Shown in pieces: positions 17,176 to 29,335 of a DNA stretch of 64,000 nt. The notes beneath the pieces are model-generated. The model had not been told where the DNA came from. It was given only the letters and a program-made list of their open reading frames with translations, and did no database searches. The DNA lies in assembly GCA_963814435.1 (NCBI GenBank), contig CAWFCV010000025.1:124001-188000 (forward strand). Direction: 5' to 3'. This DNA is from JAEUPI01 sp963814435. Its GTDB lineage: Bacteria > Pseudomonadota > Gammaproteobacteria > Burkholderiales > Burkholderiaceae_C. Within the stretch, counting starts at the first letter, position 1. The number at the start of each line of letters is the position of its first letter. The position numbers and the translations under genes are program-made.

Positions 17176-18000
17176 TTGGCCCCGCAACCGCTGATCGGTG
17201 TCGATTTCTCCAGCCGGCCCACGCCGCGCAAGCCCGTGGTCGTGGCGGCCGGGCGCTGCGTGGCCGGCGCCGTGCGGTTGCAGGGCTGGGAGCGCTTCAC
17301 CACGCTGGAGAGCTTCGGCCGCTGGCTCGCCGCCACGGGCCCCTGGGTGGGCGGCTTCGACCTGCCGTTCGGCCTGCCGCGCGAACTGGTCGAGCACCTG
17401 GGCTGGCCCACCGACTGGTCGGGCTGCATGACGCACTACGCCACGCTCACGCGCGCCGAGATCCGCGCCACCTTCGCCGCGTTCTGCGCCGCGCGACCGG
17501 CGGGCGCCAAGTTCGCGCACCGCGCCTGCGACCGGCCGGCCGGATCGAGCCCGTCGATGAAGTGGGTCAATCCGCCGGTGGCCTACATGCTGCACGCCGG
17601 CGTGCCGCTGCTGCGTGCCGCCGGGGTGCACCTGCCCGCACACCAGAGCGCCGATCGGGCAGGCCAGCCGCGTCGCGTCGCGCTCGAGGCCTATCCGGGG
17701 TTGCTGGCGCGCGAGGCGATCGGCGCGCGTTCGTACAAGAGCGACGACCCGCGCAAACACGACGACCAGCGGCTGCTGGCGCGGCTGGCCATCGTCGACG
17801 CGCTGGAGCGCGGCCACACGCGCCTGCGGCTGCGCCTGGTGCTGGACGCGGTCGAACGCGCGCGGCTGATCGACGACGCCAGCGGCGACTCGCTCGACGC
17901 CGCGCTGTGCCTGATGCAGGCGGCCTGGGGCGCGCAGCGGCCCGACTTCGGGTTACCGGCGCGCGTGGATGCGCTCGAGGGGTGGATCGTCACGGCTTGA
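17176..18000 (+). CDS. DUF429 family protein
   Basis: 274 aa starting at TTG 17176. DUF429 proteins have an RNase-H-like fold; the first Asp of GVDFSSRPTPRK and FDLPFGLPREL fit that pattern, as do the later EAYPG and DDASGDSLDAALCL motifs. Cytoplasmic, no membrane segments. Biochemical role unknown. It ends 47 bp before the P-type ATPase, so the two may be co-transcribed. Confidence 0.82.
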   Translation: MAPQPLIGVDFSSRPTPRKPVVVAAGRCVAGAVRLQGWERFTTLESFGRWLAATGPWVGGFDLPFGLPRELVEHLGWPTDWSGCMTHYATLTRAEIRATFAAFCAARPAGAKFAHRACDRPAGSSPSMKWVNPPVAYMLHAGVPLLRAAGVHLPAHQSADRAGQPRRVALEAYPGLLAREAIGARSYKSDDPRKHDDQRLLARLAIVDALERGHTRLRLRLVLDAVERARLIDDASGDSLDAALCLMQAAWGAQRPDFGLPARVDALEGWIVTA

Positions 18001-18047
18001 CCGGCGGCAATCGCACGCCGGCCTCGCGCGTTAGGGTCTGCCATACG

Positions 18048-20654
18048 ATGGAAACGACTTCCGCTGCCCCGCCACGCGCCGATGACGCGCCCGCGCCGGC
18101 GCCCTGGACGCGCGAGATCGCCGACTTGCTGCTCGACCTGGGCAGCAGCGCCGCGGGCCTTTCCGCCGCCGAGGCGCGCCGCCGTCTGGCCGAGCAGGGC
18201 GCCAACCGGATCGACGACGCGCCGCGCGCGGCGGCGCTGCGGCTGCTGCTGCATCAGTTCGCGAGCCCGCTGGTGCTGATCCTGGTGCTGGCCGCCAGCG
18301 TGTCGCTGTTCCTGCGCGACTGGAGCGACGCGCTGATCATCCTCGTCATCGTGCTGGGCAGCACCGTGCTCGGCTTCACCCAGGAGTACCGGGCATCGAC
18401 GGCGGTGGCCGCACTGCGCGAGCGGCTGGCGTTGACCACGCGCGTGCGGCGCGGCGGCGCCACCGTGGTGCTGCCGGCGCAGGAGCTGGTGCGTGGCGAC
18501 GTGGTCGAGCTGTCGGCGGGCAACCTGGTGCCGGCCGACGGCGTGTTGATCGAGGCCCGCGACCTGATGCTCAGCGAGGCCAGCCTGACCGGCGAGTCGT
18601 TCCCGGTGGAAAAGCATGTCGGCCCGGCGGCCGCCGACGCGGCGCCGAACGCGCGCCACAACGCCCTGTTCCTGGGCACCTCGGTGCGCAGCGGCAGCGG
18701 CGTGATGGTCGTCAGCGCGACCGGGCACGACACCGAGGTGGGCGACATCGCCGCGCTGCTGCGCCGCACCGCCACGCCGTCGGAGTTCGAGCATGGCGTG
18801 GCCCAGTTCGGCACGCTGCTGGTGCGCGTGATGGTGGTGATGGTCCTGCTGGTGATGCTGCTGAATACCGCGCAGGGCCGCCCGCCGCTCGAGTCGCTGC
18901 TGTTCGCGGTGGCACTCGCGGTGGGCCTGTCGCCCGAGCTGCTGCCGGCGATCGTGAGCGTGACGCTGTCGCACGGCGCGCGCGCGATGGCGGCGCACGG
19001 CGTGCTGATCCGCCGGCTCGAGGCGATCGAGGACCTCGGCAGCATCGACATCCTGTGCACCGACAAGACCGGCACGCTGACCGAGGGCCGCATCACGCTG
19101 CAGGCCGCGCTCGATGCGCGCGGCGTGCCGTCGCGCGCCGTGCTGGAGCTGGCCTGCGCGAATGCGCGCCTCGAAACCGGCATCGACAACCCGCTGGACC
19201 GTGCGATCGTCGCCGCCGGCGATGCGGCCCGGGTGGAGCTCGGCGCGCTGACCAAGATCGACGAGATACCGTACGACTTCGTGCGCAAGCGCCTGACCAT
19301 CGTGGTCCAGCGCGCCGGCCAGGACGGGACTCACGAGTTCATCACGAAGGGCGCGTTCGACAACGTGCTCGCCGCTTGCGCCACGTGGCGCGTCGACGAT
19401 GCCGAAACGACGCTGGACGACGCGGCGCGTGCCGGGCTGCGCGAGCGCTTTCGCGCCGCAGGCGCTGCCGGCCTGCGCGTGCTGGGCGTGTCGACATTGC
19501 GCCACCCGGCGCTGGCCACCTATGGCCGCGATGACGAGGCTGCGATGTGCTTCGAAGGTTTTCTCACGTTCAGCGACCCGCCGAAGGCCGGCGTCGAGCA
19601 GTCATTGCAGGAATTGAAGCGCCTGGGCCTGCACCTCAAGGTCATCACCGGCGACAACCGCTACGTGGCCGCCCACCTGGCCGAGCGCGTTGGGCTCGAC
19701 CACCGGCGCCTGCTCACCGGCGCCGAGATCGCCACGATGCGCGACGAGGCGCTGTGGCACCGCGCGCCGCGCGTCGATCTGTTCGCCGAGATCGATCCGC
19801 AGCAGAAGGAGCGCATCGTGCGCGCGCTGCAACACGGCGGCCATGCCGTGGGGTTTCTCGGCGACGGCATCAACGACGCGCCCGCGCTGCACGCGGCCGA
19901 CGTCGGCATCTCGGTGGACGGCGCCACCGATGTCGCGCGCGAGAGCGCCGATGTCGTGCTGCTGCGCAGCGACCTCGACGTGCTGCGCCGGGGCGTCGAG
20001 GAGGGCCGGCGCGCGTTCGCCAACACGCTGAAGTACATCACCATCACCACCAGTGCCAACTTCGGCAACATGATCAGCATGGCGCTGGCGGCGCCGCTGC
20101 TGCCGTTCCTGCCGCTGGCGCCGAAGCAGATCCTGCTGAACAACTTCCTCTCCGACCTGCCGTCGATGACGATCAGCACCGACAACGTCGACCCCGAGCA
20201 CCTGCACAAGCCGCAGCGCTGGAACATCGCCGACGTGCGCCGCTTCATGCTGGTGTTCGGCCTGGTCAGCAGCCTGTTCGACCTGCTCACATTTGCGGTG
20301 TTGCTGTGGCTGTTCGCGGCCGGCGCGGCGCTGTTTCAGACGGCATGGTTCGTGGTATCGGTGCTCACCGAGCTGGCGGTGGTGCTCGTGCTGCGCACCC
20401 GTCGTGCGGCGTGGCGCAGCCGACCGGGCCGGCTGATGGTCTGGTCCACCGTGGCGGTGTTTGTGCTGGCGCTGTGTCTGCCGTACAGCGGCCCGGTGGC
20501 GGCGATGTTCGGTTTCGTGCCGCTGCCGGCAGCGTTGCTGGCGGTGTCGCTGCTGATCGTGGCGACCTACATCGGCCTGACCGAATGGGCCAAGCTGCGC
20601 TTCTTCGCGATGGCGCTCAAACGGCGCGCGCGTGCACCCGTGCGCCGTCGCTGA
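18048..20654 (+). CDS. mgtA: Magnesium-type P-type ATPase (MgtA/P3B-like)
   Basis: 868 aa ion pump. In order: N-terminal cation-ATPase domain, A-domain TGES (SLTGESFPVE), M4 motif LSPELLPAIV, phosphorylation site DKTGT (about residue 337), nucleotide-binding KGAFDNVL, hinge GDGINDAP, and the M6-region NFGNMISMALAAPLLPFLPL typical of MgtA rather than Ca/Na pumps. Divalent cation import is the best guess. ATG 18048 follows an AGGG. The 3' end overlaps the convergent HlyD-family gene by 38 bp. Confidence 0.88.
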   Translation: METTSAAPPRADDAPAPAPWTREIADLLLDLGSSAAGLSAAEARRRLAEQGANRIDDAPRAAALRLLLHQFASPLVLILVLAASVSLFLRDWSDALIILVIVLGSTVLGFTQEYRASTAVAALRERLALTTRVRRGGATVVLPAQELVRGDVVELSAGNLVPADGVLIEARDLMLSEASLTGESFPVEKHVGPAAADAAPNARHNALFLGTSVRSGSGVMVVSATGHDTEVGDIAALLRRTATPSEFEHGVAQFGTLLVRVMVVMVLLVMLLNTAQGRPPLESLLFAVALAVGLSPELLPAIVSVTLSHGARAMAAHGVLIRRLEAIEDLGSIDILCTDKTGTLTEGRITLQAALDARGVPSRAVLELACANARLETGIDNPLDRAIVAAGDAARVELGALTKIDEIPYDFVRKRLTIVVQRAGQDGTHEFITKGAFDNVLAACATWRVDDAETTLDDAARAGLRERFRAAGAAGLRVLGVSTLRHPALATYGRDDEAAMCFEGFLTFSDPPKAGVEQSLQELKRLGLHLKVITGDNRYVAAHLAERVGLDHRRLLTGAEIATMRDEALWHRAPRVDLFAEIDPQQKERIVRALQHGGHAVGFLGDGINDAPALHAADVGISVDGATDVARESADVVLLRSDLDVLRRGVEEGRRAFANTLKYITITTSANFGNMISMALAAPLLPFLPLAPKQILLNNFLSDLPSMTISTDNVDPEHLHKPQRWNIADVRRFMLVFGLVSSLFDLLTFAVLLWLFAAGAALFQTAWFVVSVLTELAVVLVLRTRRAAWRSRPGRLMVWSTVAVFVLALCLPYSGPVAAMFGFVPLPAALLAVSLLIVATYIGLTEWAKLRFFAMALKRRARAPVRRR

Positions 20655-21819
20655 CCGCCGCGCTCGGGTAGACGATCACCGTCGCGCCATCGGCCAGGCC
20701 GCTCTTGACCCAGGCCTGCGTGCCGTTGCGCGCGCCGATGTCCACCGCCGTGAGCCGCGCGCGGCCGCCGTCGAACACGAACACCGCCATGCCGCCGTCG
20801 GGCTTGGGAAACACCGCGCTGATCGGCACACGCACCGTCTGCGGCAGCGCCAGCGTCACGATGCGCACACTGACGCGAAAACCGTCGCCGAGCGCCTGCC
20901 ACAATTCGCGCGGGCTGCTCAGGTCGATCAGCACGTTGACGCGTTGCTCCTCCACGCCGAGTGCCGACACCTTGGTGAAGGCCGCCGGTTCGATGCGCCG
21001 CACGCGGCCTTCGAGCGTGCCCGGGCCGCCCCAGCGTTCGATGCGCACCGGGCTGCCCGGCACCGCGCGCAGCGCGTCGGTGGTCAGCAGCTCGGCCACC
21101 ACCTCCAGCCGTGCGGTGTCGCCGATCTCGATCAATGGCGCGCCCAGTGGCACCGTGGCCTCGCTGGCCTGCACGATGCGCAGCACGCGTCCGGCCACCG
21201 GCGAGCGCACGCCGAACGCGCGGCCTGCCGTCGCAGCCGGGCCCTGGCGCATCGCCGACAGCGCCGCGCGTGCCACCTCGAGCTCATGCCCGGCGACGTG
21301 CTGCTCCTCCACCGCGGAATCGACCTCGCGCGATGCCGCGGTGACGGCGAGCTTGTCGTTGTCCAGCTTGGTCGGCGCGACGAATCCCTGCTGTGCCAGC
21401 TGCTCGCTGCGTTTGAGCTCCAGGCGGGTCTGCTCCAGCGCCACCTTGGCGCGCTCGATGCGCGTCGCCGCACGCTGCAGATTGGCCTGCGCGGCCTCGA
21501 CGCGGGCACCGAGCTCGCGCGTGGTGCGCTCGTCGAGCATCGGCGACAGCACCGGCGTGAGCGTCGCCACCACCGCGTCGGCGGCCACCACGTCGCCCTC
21601 GCGCAGCGTGATGCGCGCCAGCCGCCCGGCCAGCGGCGCGGAGACCACGTACCGCTCGGTGAGGCGGGTCTTGCCGTCCTCGTCGATCGTCACCTCGAAC
21701 GGCCCGACGCTCGCGCGCGCCACCTCCACCTGCACCGGCCGCGGCGCGAACGCCCAGACCAGCAGGCCCAGCGCGCCAGTGGCGCCGGCAGCGGTCCACA
21801 GCCAGGTCTTCTTCTGCAT
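20617..21819 (-). CDS. HlyD-family periplasmic adaptor of an ABC exporter
   Basis: 400 aa membrane fusion protein: N-terminal signal anchor (LWTAAGATGALGLLVWAFAP), lipoyl-like halves (APLAGRLARITLREGDVVAADAVVATL and VRSPVAGRVLRIVQ), an alpha-helical hairpin with coiled-coil character (residues about 95-190), and a C-terminal beta barrel (RVPISAVFPKPDGG). It is the last gene of the ATPase-permease-adaptor operon on the minus strand, starting 3 nt after the permease stop. Reads antisense into the last 38 bp of mgtA. Confidence 0.9.
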   Translation of the reverse strand: MQKKTWLWTAAGATGALGLLVWAFAPRPVQVEVARASVGPFEVTIDEDGKTRLTERYVVSAPLAGRLARITLREGDVVAADAVVATLTPVLSPMLDERTTRELGARVEAAQANLQRAATRIERAKVALEQTRLELKRSEQLAQQGFVAPTKLDNDKLAVTAASREVDSAVEEQHVAGHELEVARAALSAMRQGPAATAGRAFGVRSPVAGRVLRIVQASEATVPLGAPLIEIGDTARLEVVAELLTTDALRAVPGSPVRIERWGGPGTLEGRVRRIEPAAFTKVSALGVEEQRVNVLIDLSSPRELWQALGDGFRVSVRIVTLALPQTVRVPISAVFPKPDGGMAVFVFDGGRARLTAVDIGARNGTQAWVKSGLADGATVIVYPSAAVSDGARVHARAV

Positions 21820-21822
21820 GAT

Positions 21823-24198
<2,376 letters not shown>

Positions 24199-24933
24199 GG
24201 GTTGATGCGCTTGCGGTCGGCTGCGGCCGTTCGCTGACGTCTGCTTTGTTGTGAGGTCTGCGCGTCGCGGCAGGCGGTACCCGGCAGGGGCTCATGCTGG
24301 GGCGGTCGGCGAAATACGCCGACTGCACTGCGATGCTCGCCCTGGGGTCGCGCCGCGTAACTCACTTCGCTCACTGCGTTCGCTTCGTTCGACCAAACGC
24401 GGCGAGTCAGTTCTGGAGCGCGCTGCGCGCGCCGACCCCAGGGCTGCGCTTCTCGTCGCCCCAGAAATCGCCCCTGCCGGGTACCACCTGCCGCGATGCA
24501 CCGCTTCGGCGTTTCGAGGCACGAAGCCACCGCCTCTTGGCAAAGGCGGGTCCGGGCAGGTTTGGGCGCGCCTGTGAGGCGCCGAGAAGCACAGGGCTCG
24601 TGGCCGCGCGCGCAGCGCGCTTCGTCAACTGACTCGCCGCATTTGGTCGAACGCAGCGACCGCAGGTCGCGCAGTGAGTTATGCGGCGGGCCACGAGACC
24701 GAGCATCGCAGGGGCGAGTGTGGACGGGCAAGAGTGCCTGCGCACTCTTGCTCGCCTCACGAGCAGGCCCGGCCTGCAGGCCGGGCCGTGGACGTCGGCG
24801 CATTGCGCCGACCGCCTCAGCGAAGCGCCCGGGCCTGTCCGGGCCCGCCTTTGCCGTCGCGCCGATCCGCGCACGAAGCGGACATCAACGGTCAGCATCG
24901 GACCGACGAGTGCCCCCCGAACAAGCGCCATCG
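24199..24933. repeat. Inverted-repeat nest inside the exporter operon
   Basis: A 735-bp gene-free stretch between ATPase and permease. Arms of about 62 nt at 24351-24412 and 24629-24690 are inverted copies (54 of 62 bases match by hand), and looser homology carries the arms inward to over 100 nt. Perfect hairpins flank them: GTCGGCG-aaata-CGCCGAC (24305-24323), GCAAGAGTGC-ctgc-GCACTCTTGC (24728-24751) and GTCGGCGC-att-GCGCCGAC (24794-24812). Frames here encode low-complexity Arg/Ser peptides and are not believed. Confidence 0.85.
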
Positions 24934-25653
<720 letters not shown>

Positions 25654-25748
25654 CGGCCGATGGTGCAGGGTGTTCACCGGTGCCACCTTGACCCTGCTCA
25701 AGGCGACAGGCCGGCGCGGCGGCCGCGGGCCGCGCCAATAATCGGTCG

Positions 25749-28228
25749 ATGACGGCAGGCAACGATGACGCAAGGCAATGGTTCGCCGGCCGCGGCTGGC
25801 GGCCATTCGACTTCCAGCGCGAGGTCTGGTCGGCGATGGCCGCCGGCCGCAGCGGCCTGCTGCACGCCACCACCGGCAGCGGCAAGACCTACGCGGTGTG
25901 GATGGGCGTGCTGGACCGCGCTCGCACGAGCGACGCCGGGCTGCAGGCGCTGTGGCTGACGCCGATGCGCGCGCTGGCCGCCGACACGGCGCGTGCGCTG
26001 GCGCTGCCGCTGCCCGAGCGCGCGCCGCGGTGGACGGTCGGCCTGCGCAGCGGCGACACGCCGGCAGCCGAGCGCGCCAGGCAGGATCGCAAGCTGCCGC
26101 AGGCGCTGGTGACCACGCCCGAATCGTTCACGCTGCTGCTGACCCGTGCCGATGCGCACGAGCGCCTGGGCGGCGTGCACACGGTGATCGTCGACGAATG
26201 GCACGAGATGGTCGGCAACAAGCGCGGCGTGCAGGTGCAGCTCGCGCTCGCGCGGCTGAAGCGCTGGAACCCGTTGCTCGTGGTCTGGGGCCTGTCGGCC
26301 ACGCTCGGCAACCTGGACGAGGCGATGCAGATGCTGCTCGGCGCGCGACGACGGCGCGCTGGTGCGCGGCAAGGTCGACAAGCCGCTGTCGTCGACACGC
26401 TGCTGCCGCACGACCCCGGGCGCTTCTCGTGGGGCGGGCACCTGGGCGCGCAGATGGAGCAGCCGGTGGTGCAGGAGATCGAGCGCAGCGGCACCACGCT
26501 GGTCTTCACCAACGTGCGCTCGCAGGCCGAGATCTGGTACCAGATGCTGCTGCGCTCGCGCCCCGACTGGGCCGGGCAGATCGCGCTGCACCACGGCTCG
26601 CTCGACAAGCAGCGTGCGCGAGTGGGTCGAGGCCGGCCTGAAGGCCGGCACGCTGAAGGCGGTGGTGGCCACCTCGTCGCTCGACCTGGGCGTGGACTTC
26701 CTGCCGGTGGAGCGCGTGCTGCAGATCGGCTCGGCCAAGGGCGTGGCGCGGCTGCTGCAGCGCGCCGGCCGATCGGGCCACCAGCCCGGCCGGGCCAGCC
26801 GCGTGACGCTGGTGCCGACCAACACGCTCGAGCTGGTGGAGGCGGTGGCCGCGCGCCGCGCCGTGCTGGCGCAGCGGATCGAAGCAGCGCCATGCGCCCG
26901 ACAAGCCGCTCGACGTGCTGGTGCAGCACCTGGTGAGCATGGCGCTCGGCGGCGGCTTCCGCGCCGACGAGCTGTTCGACGAAGTGCGCAGCGCCTACAG
27001 CTACCGCGCGCTCACGCGCGAGGAATTCCAGTGGGCGCTGGATTTCGTCAGCCGCGGCGGCGCCAGCCTCAAGGCCTACCCGCAGTACCACCGCGTGGTG
27101 CTCGGTGACGACGGCGTGTACCGCGTGCCCGACCGCGGCATCGCGATGCGCCATCGGCTGCAGGTGGGCACCATCGTCAGCGACGCGTCGATGCTGGTGA
27201 AGTGGATCAGCGGCGGCACCATCGGCCAGATCGAGGAGGGCTTCATCGCCCGGCTGAACAAGGGCGACCACTTCGTCTTCGCCGGCCGCGTGCTCGAGTA
27301 CGTGCGCACGCAGGACATGGCCGCCTACGTGCGCAAGGCCACCAAGAAGACGCGGCATCGTGCCGGCCTGGGCGCGGCGGCAAGATGCCGCTGTCCAGCG
27401 AGCTGGCCGACGCCACGCTGGCCGCGCTCGAATCGGCGCGCCAGGGCGACTTCTTCGAGCCCGAGCTGCAGGCCGCGCGGCCGATGCTCGACGCGCAGCA
27501 GCGCTGTCGCGCCTGCCGACGCCCAAGACGCTGCTGGTCGAGCAGCTTCGCAGTCGCGCGAAGGCCACCACGTCTTCCTCTATCCGTTCGCCGGCCGGCA
27601 CGTGCACATGGGCCTGGCCAGCCTGCTGGCGTGGCGGCTGTCGCGCGCACGCGCCCAACACCTTCAGCCTGAGCGTCAACGACTACGGCTTCGAGCTGCT
27701 CGCCGCCGAGCCGCTGGATGTGCGCAGCGTACTCGATCAGCGGCGTGTTCGACGAGGCCGATCTGCTGGCCGACGTGATGGCCAGCCTGAACAGCAGCGA
27801 GCTCGCGCTGCGCCGCTTTCGCGAGATCGCGCGCGTCGCAGGGCTGGTGTTCACCGGCTACCCCGGCGCGCCGAAGAGCACCAAGCAGCTGCAGGCCAGC
27901 TCGAGCCTGTTCTACGAGGTGTTCCGCAAGTACGACCCGCAGAACCGGCTGCTCGGCCAGGCCGAAGGCGAAGTGCTGGCGCAGGAGCTCGACATCCGGC
28001 GCCTGAAGGCCAGCCTGAAGCGCATGCGCGCGCTGCGCGTGGAGGCGGTGACGCTTGCGTGCGCCGAGCCCGTTCGCGCTGGCGCTGATGGTCGAGCGCT
28101 TTCGCGAGCAGCTCACGACGCAGAAGCTTGCCGATCGGCTGGCCCGGATTCTGACCGACGCTCAGGCGGTGCTCGATGAGCCAGCGCAAGCTGGCGCGCC
28201 ACCCCGGCGGCGGAAAATGCAGACATGA
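25749..28228 (+). CDS. Ligase-associated DEXH-box helicase, multiply frameshifted
   Basis: About 820 aa once repaired. Readable pieces in order: FDFQREVWSAMAAG, Walker A TGSGKT, motif II DEWH, GLSATLGN, GGHLGAQMEQPVVQEIE, TLVFTNVRSQAEIWYQ, ATSSLDLGVDF, QRAGRSGHQPG, and a C-terminal domain with YPFAGRHVHMGLASLLAWRL and MVERFREQLTT. This is the Lhr-related family usually encoded with a DNA ligase, exonuclease and phosphoesterase, none of which is here. About ten frame breaks lie between 26345 and 28085. It ends in an ATGA overlap with the next gene. Confidence 0.85.
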
Positions 28229-28630
28229 GCCGCGTCGCCCGAGCTTCTTTCGCCGCGCCGACGCCGCGCGGCTGGCCACGCAGCTGCTGGCCTTGTGGAA
28301 GCTGTTCCAGCACCCCGACACGCCCGCGATGGCCAAGGTGGTGGCGGTGGCGGTGCTGGCCTATGCGGTGAGCCCGATCGATCTGATCCCCGACTTCATC
28401 CCGCTGATCGGCCTGCTCGACGACTTGATCGTGCTGCCGCTGGGCATTGCCCTGGTCGTGAAGCTGACGCCGCGGCATCTGTGGCAGGCGCGGCTGGCCG
28501 AAGCCGAGGTCGGCGCCGACAAGCTGCCGCGGCTGATCTGGGGCGCGCTGTTCGTGCTGCTGATCTGGGTGCTGGTCGGCTGGTCTGTTCGCGTGGTGGC
28601 TGTTCGCGTGGATCGTCAAGGGCGCAGTGA
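28225..28630 (+). CDS. YkvA/DUF1232 membrane protein, frameshifted
   Basis: Start ATG 28225 overlaps the helicase stop. After a short frameshifted lead the protein reads SFFRRADAARLATQLLALWKLF, then the DUF1232 core KVVAVAVLAYAVSPIDLIPDFIPLIGLLDDLIVLPLG (in pieces) and a C-terminal span LIWGALFVLLIWVLVG followed, after another break near 28580, by LFAWWLFAWIVKG. Removing one more base near 28626 yields a stop at 28630. About 130 aa, two or three spans, function unknown. Confidence 0.72.
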
Positions 28631-28638
28631 AGGCGGTC

Positions 28639-29096
28639 ATGCGGCATTCGGCGGCACTGCTGGGGCGCCGTGCGCGGCGATGGACGGCGTGGTCACGCGC
28701 GTCAGCGACGGCGACACCCTGTGGGTGCGGCCGCTCGAGGGCGGGCGGCCGCGCAAGCTGCGGGTGCAGGGCATCGATGCGCCCGAGCGCTGCCAGGCCT
28801 GGGGCCGCGAGGCACACCAGCAACTGTCGGCGCTGGTGCTCGGCCGCCGCGTGCATGTCGACGAAGGGCCGTTCGATCCGCACGGTCGGAGGCTGGTGCG
28901 GTTGATGCGCGATGACCTCGACGTCGGCGCCTGGATGGTGCGCGAAGGCCACGCGTGGAGCCATCGCTACCGCGGCGACCCGGGCCCGTACCTCGCCGAG
29001 GAGCGCGCGGCACGTGCGCAGCGACGCGGATTGTTTCAGCGTGGGCCAGCCACACCGCCGCGTGAATTTCGCCGTACGCACGGACCCTGTACCTGA
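28639..29096 (+). CDS. Staphylococcal-nuclease-like thermonuclease
   Basis: The conserved part runs from 28680: MDGVVTRVSDGDTLWVRP, LRVQGIDAPERCQAWGREA, VDEGPFDPHGRRLVRL, VREGHAWSHRY and PYLAEERAARAQRRGLF. The Asp of DGDT, the Asp-Ala-Pro-Glu of GIDAPE and a later Arg match the Ca-binding and catalytic residues of SNase. A signal-peptide-like start (MRHSAALLG...) at 28639 would join this frame if two bases between 28670 and 28676 are errors. Probably periplasmic or secreted. Confidence 0.8.
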
Positions 29097-29335
29097 ATGG
29101 AACGATCGCGGCGCGGGGATCCAGACAAACCCGCGTAGGCGGCGGCACACAGTCGCCGCGCGGGTGAACTATCCATTGAATCGCGCCGGCCATGTGCCTA
29201 CACTGCACATCCTCGCCAGGGGCCGATGCGCGGCACCAGCAGCTGTGCGAAGTGCGGCGCACCAGCCCCGGAGGTCATCGATCTGTTCACAGGCCGATGC
29301 GTTTGCCTAGCGTTCCACAATGTTGGAGGAGACAC
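29097..29335. other. Intergenic, promoter region of the dehydrogenase
   Basis: About 240 bp with no gene. It ends in GGAGGAGACAC just before ATG 29336, a strong ribosome-binding site. No clear promoter boxes could be assigned. Confidence 0.4.

Noticed and set aside
24199..24933. CRISPR array in the repeat-rich gap
   Set aside because: Repeats are inverted and of unequal length, not evenly spaced direct repeats, and no cas genes are present.
28225..29096. Fusion of YkvA and nuclease into one protein
   Set aside because: The joined frame arises only through frame breaks; repairing one base near 28626 gives a YkvA stop and a separate signal-peptide start for the nuclease.
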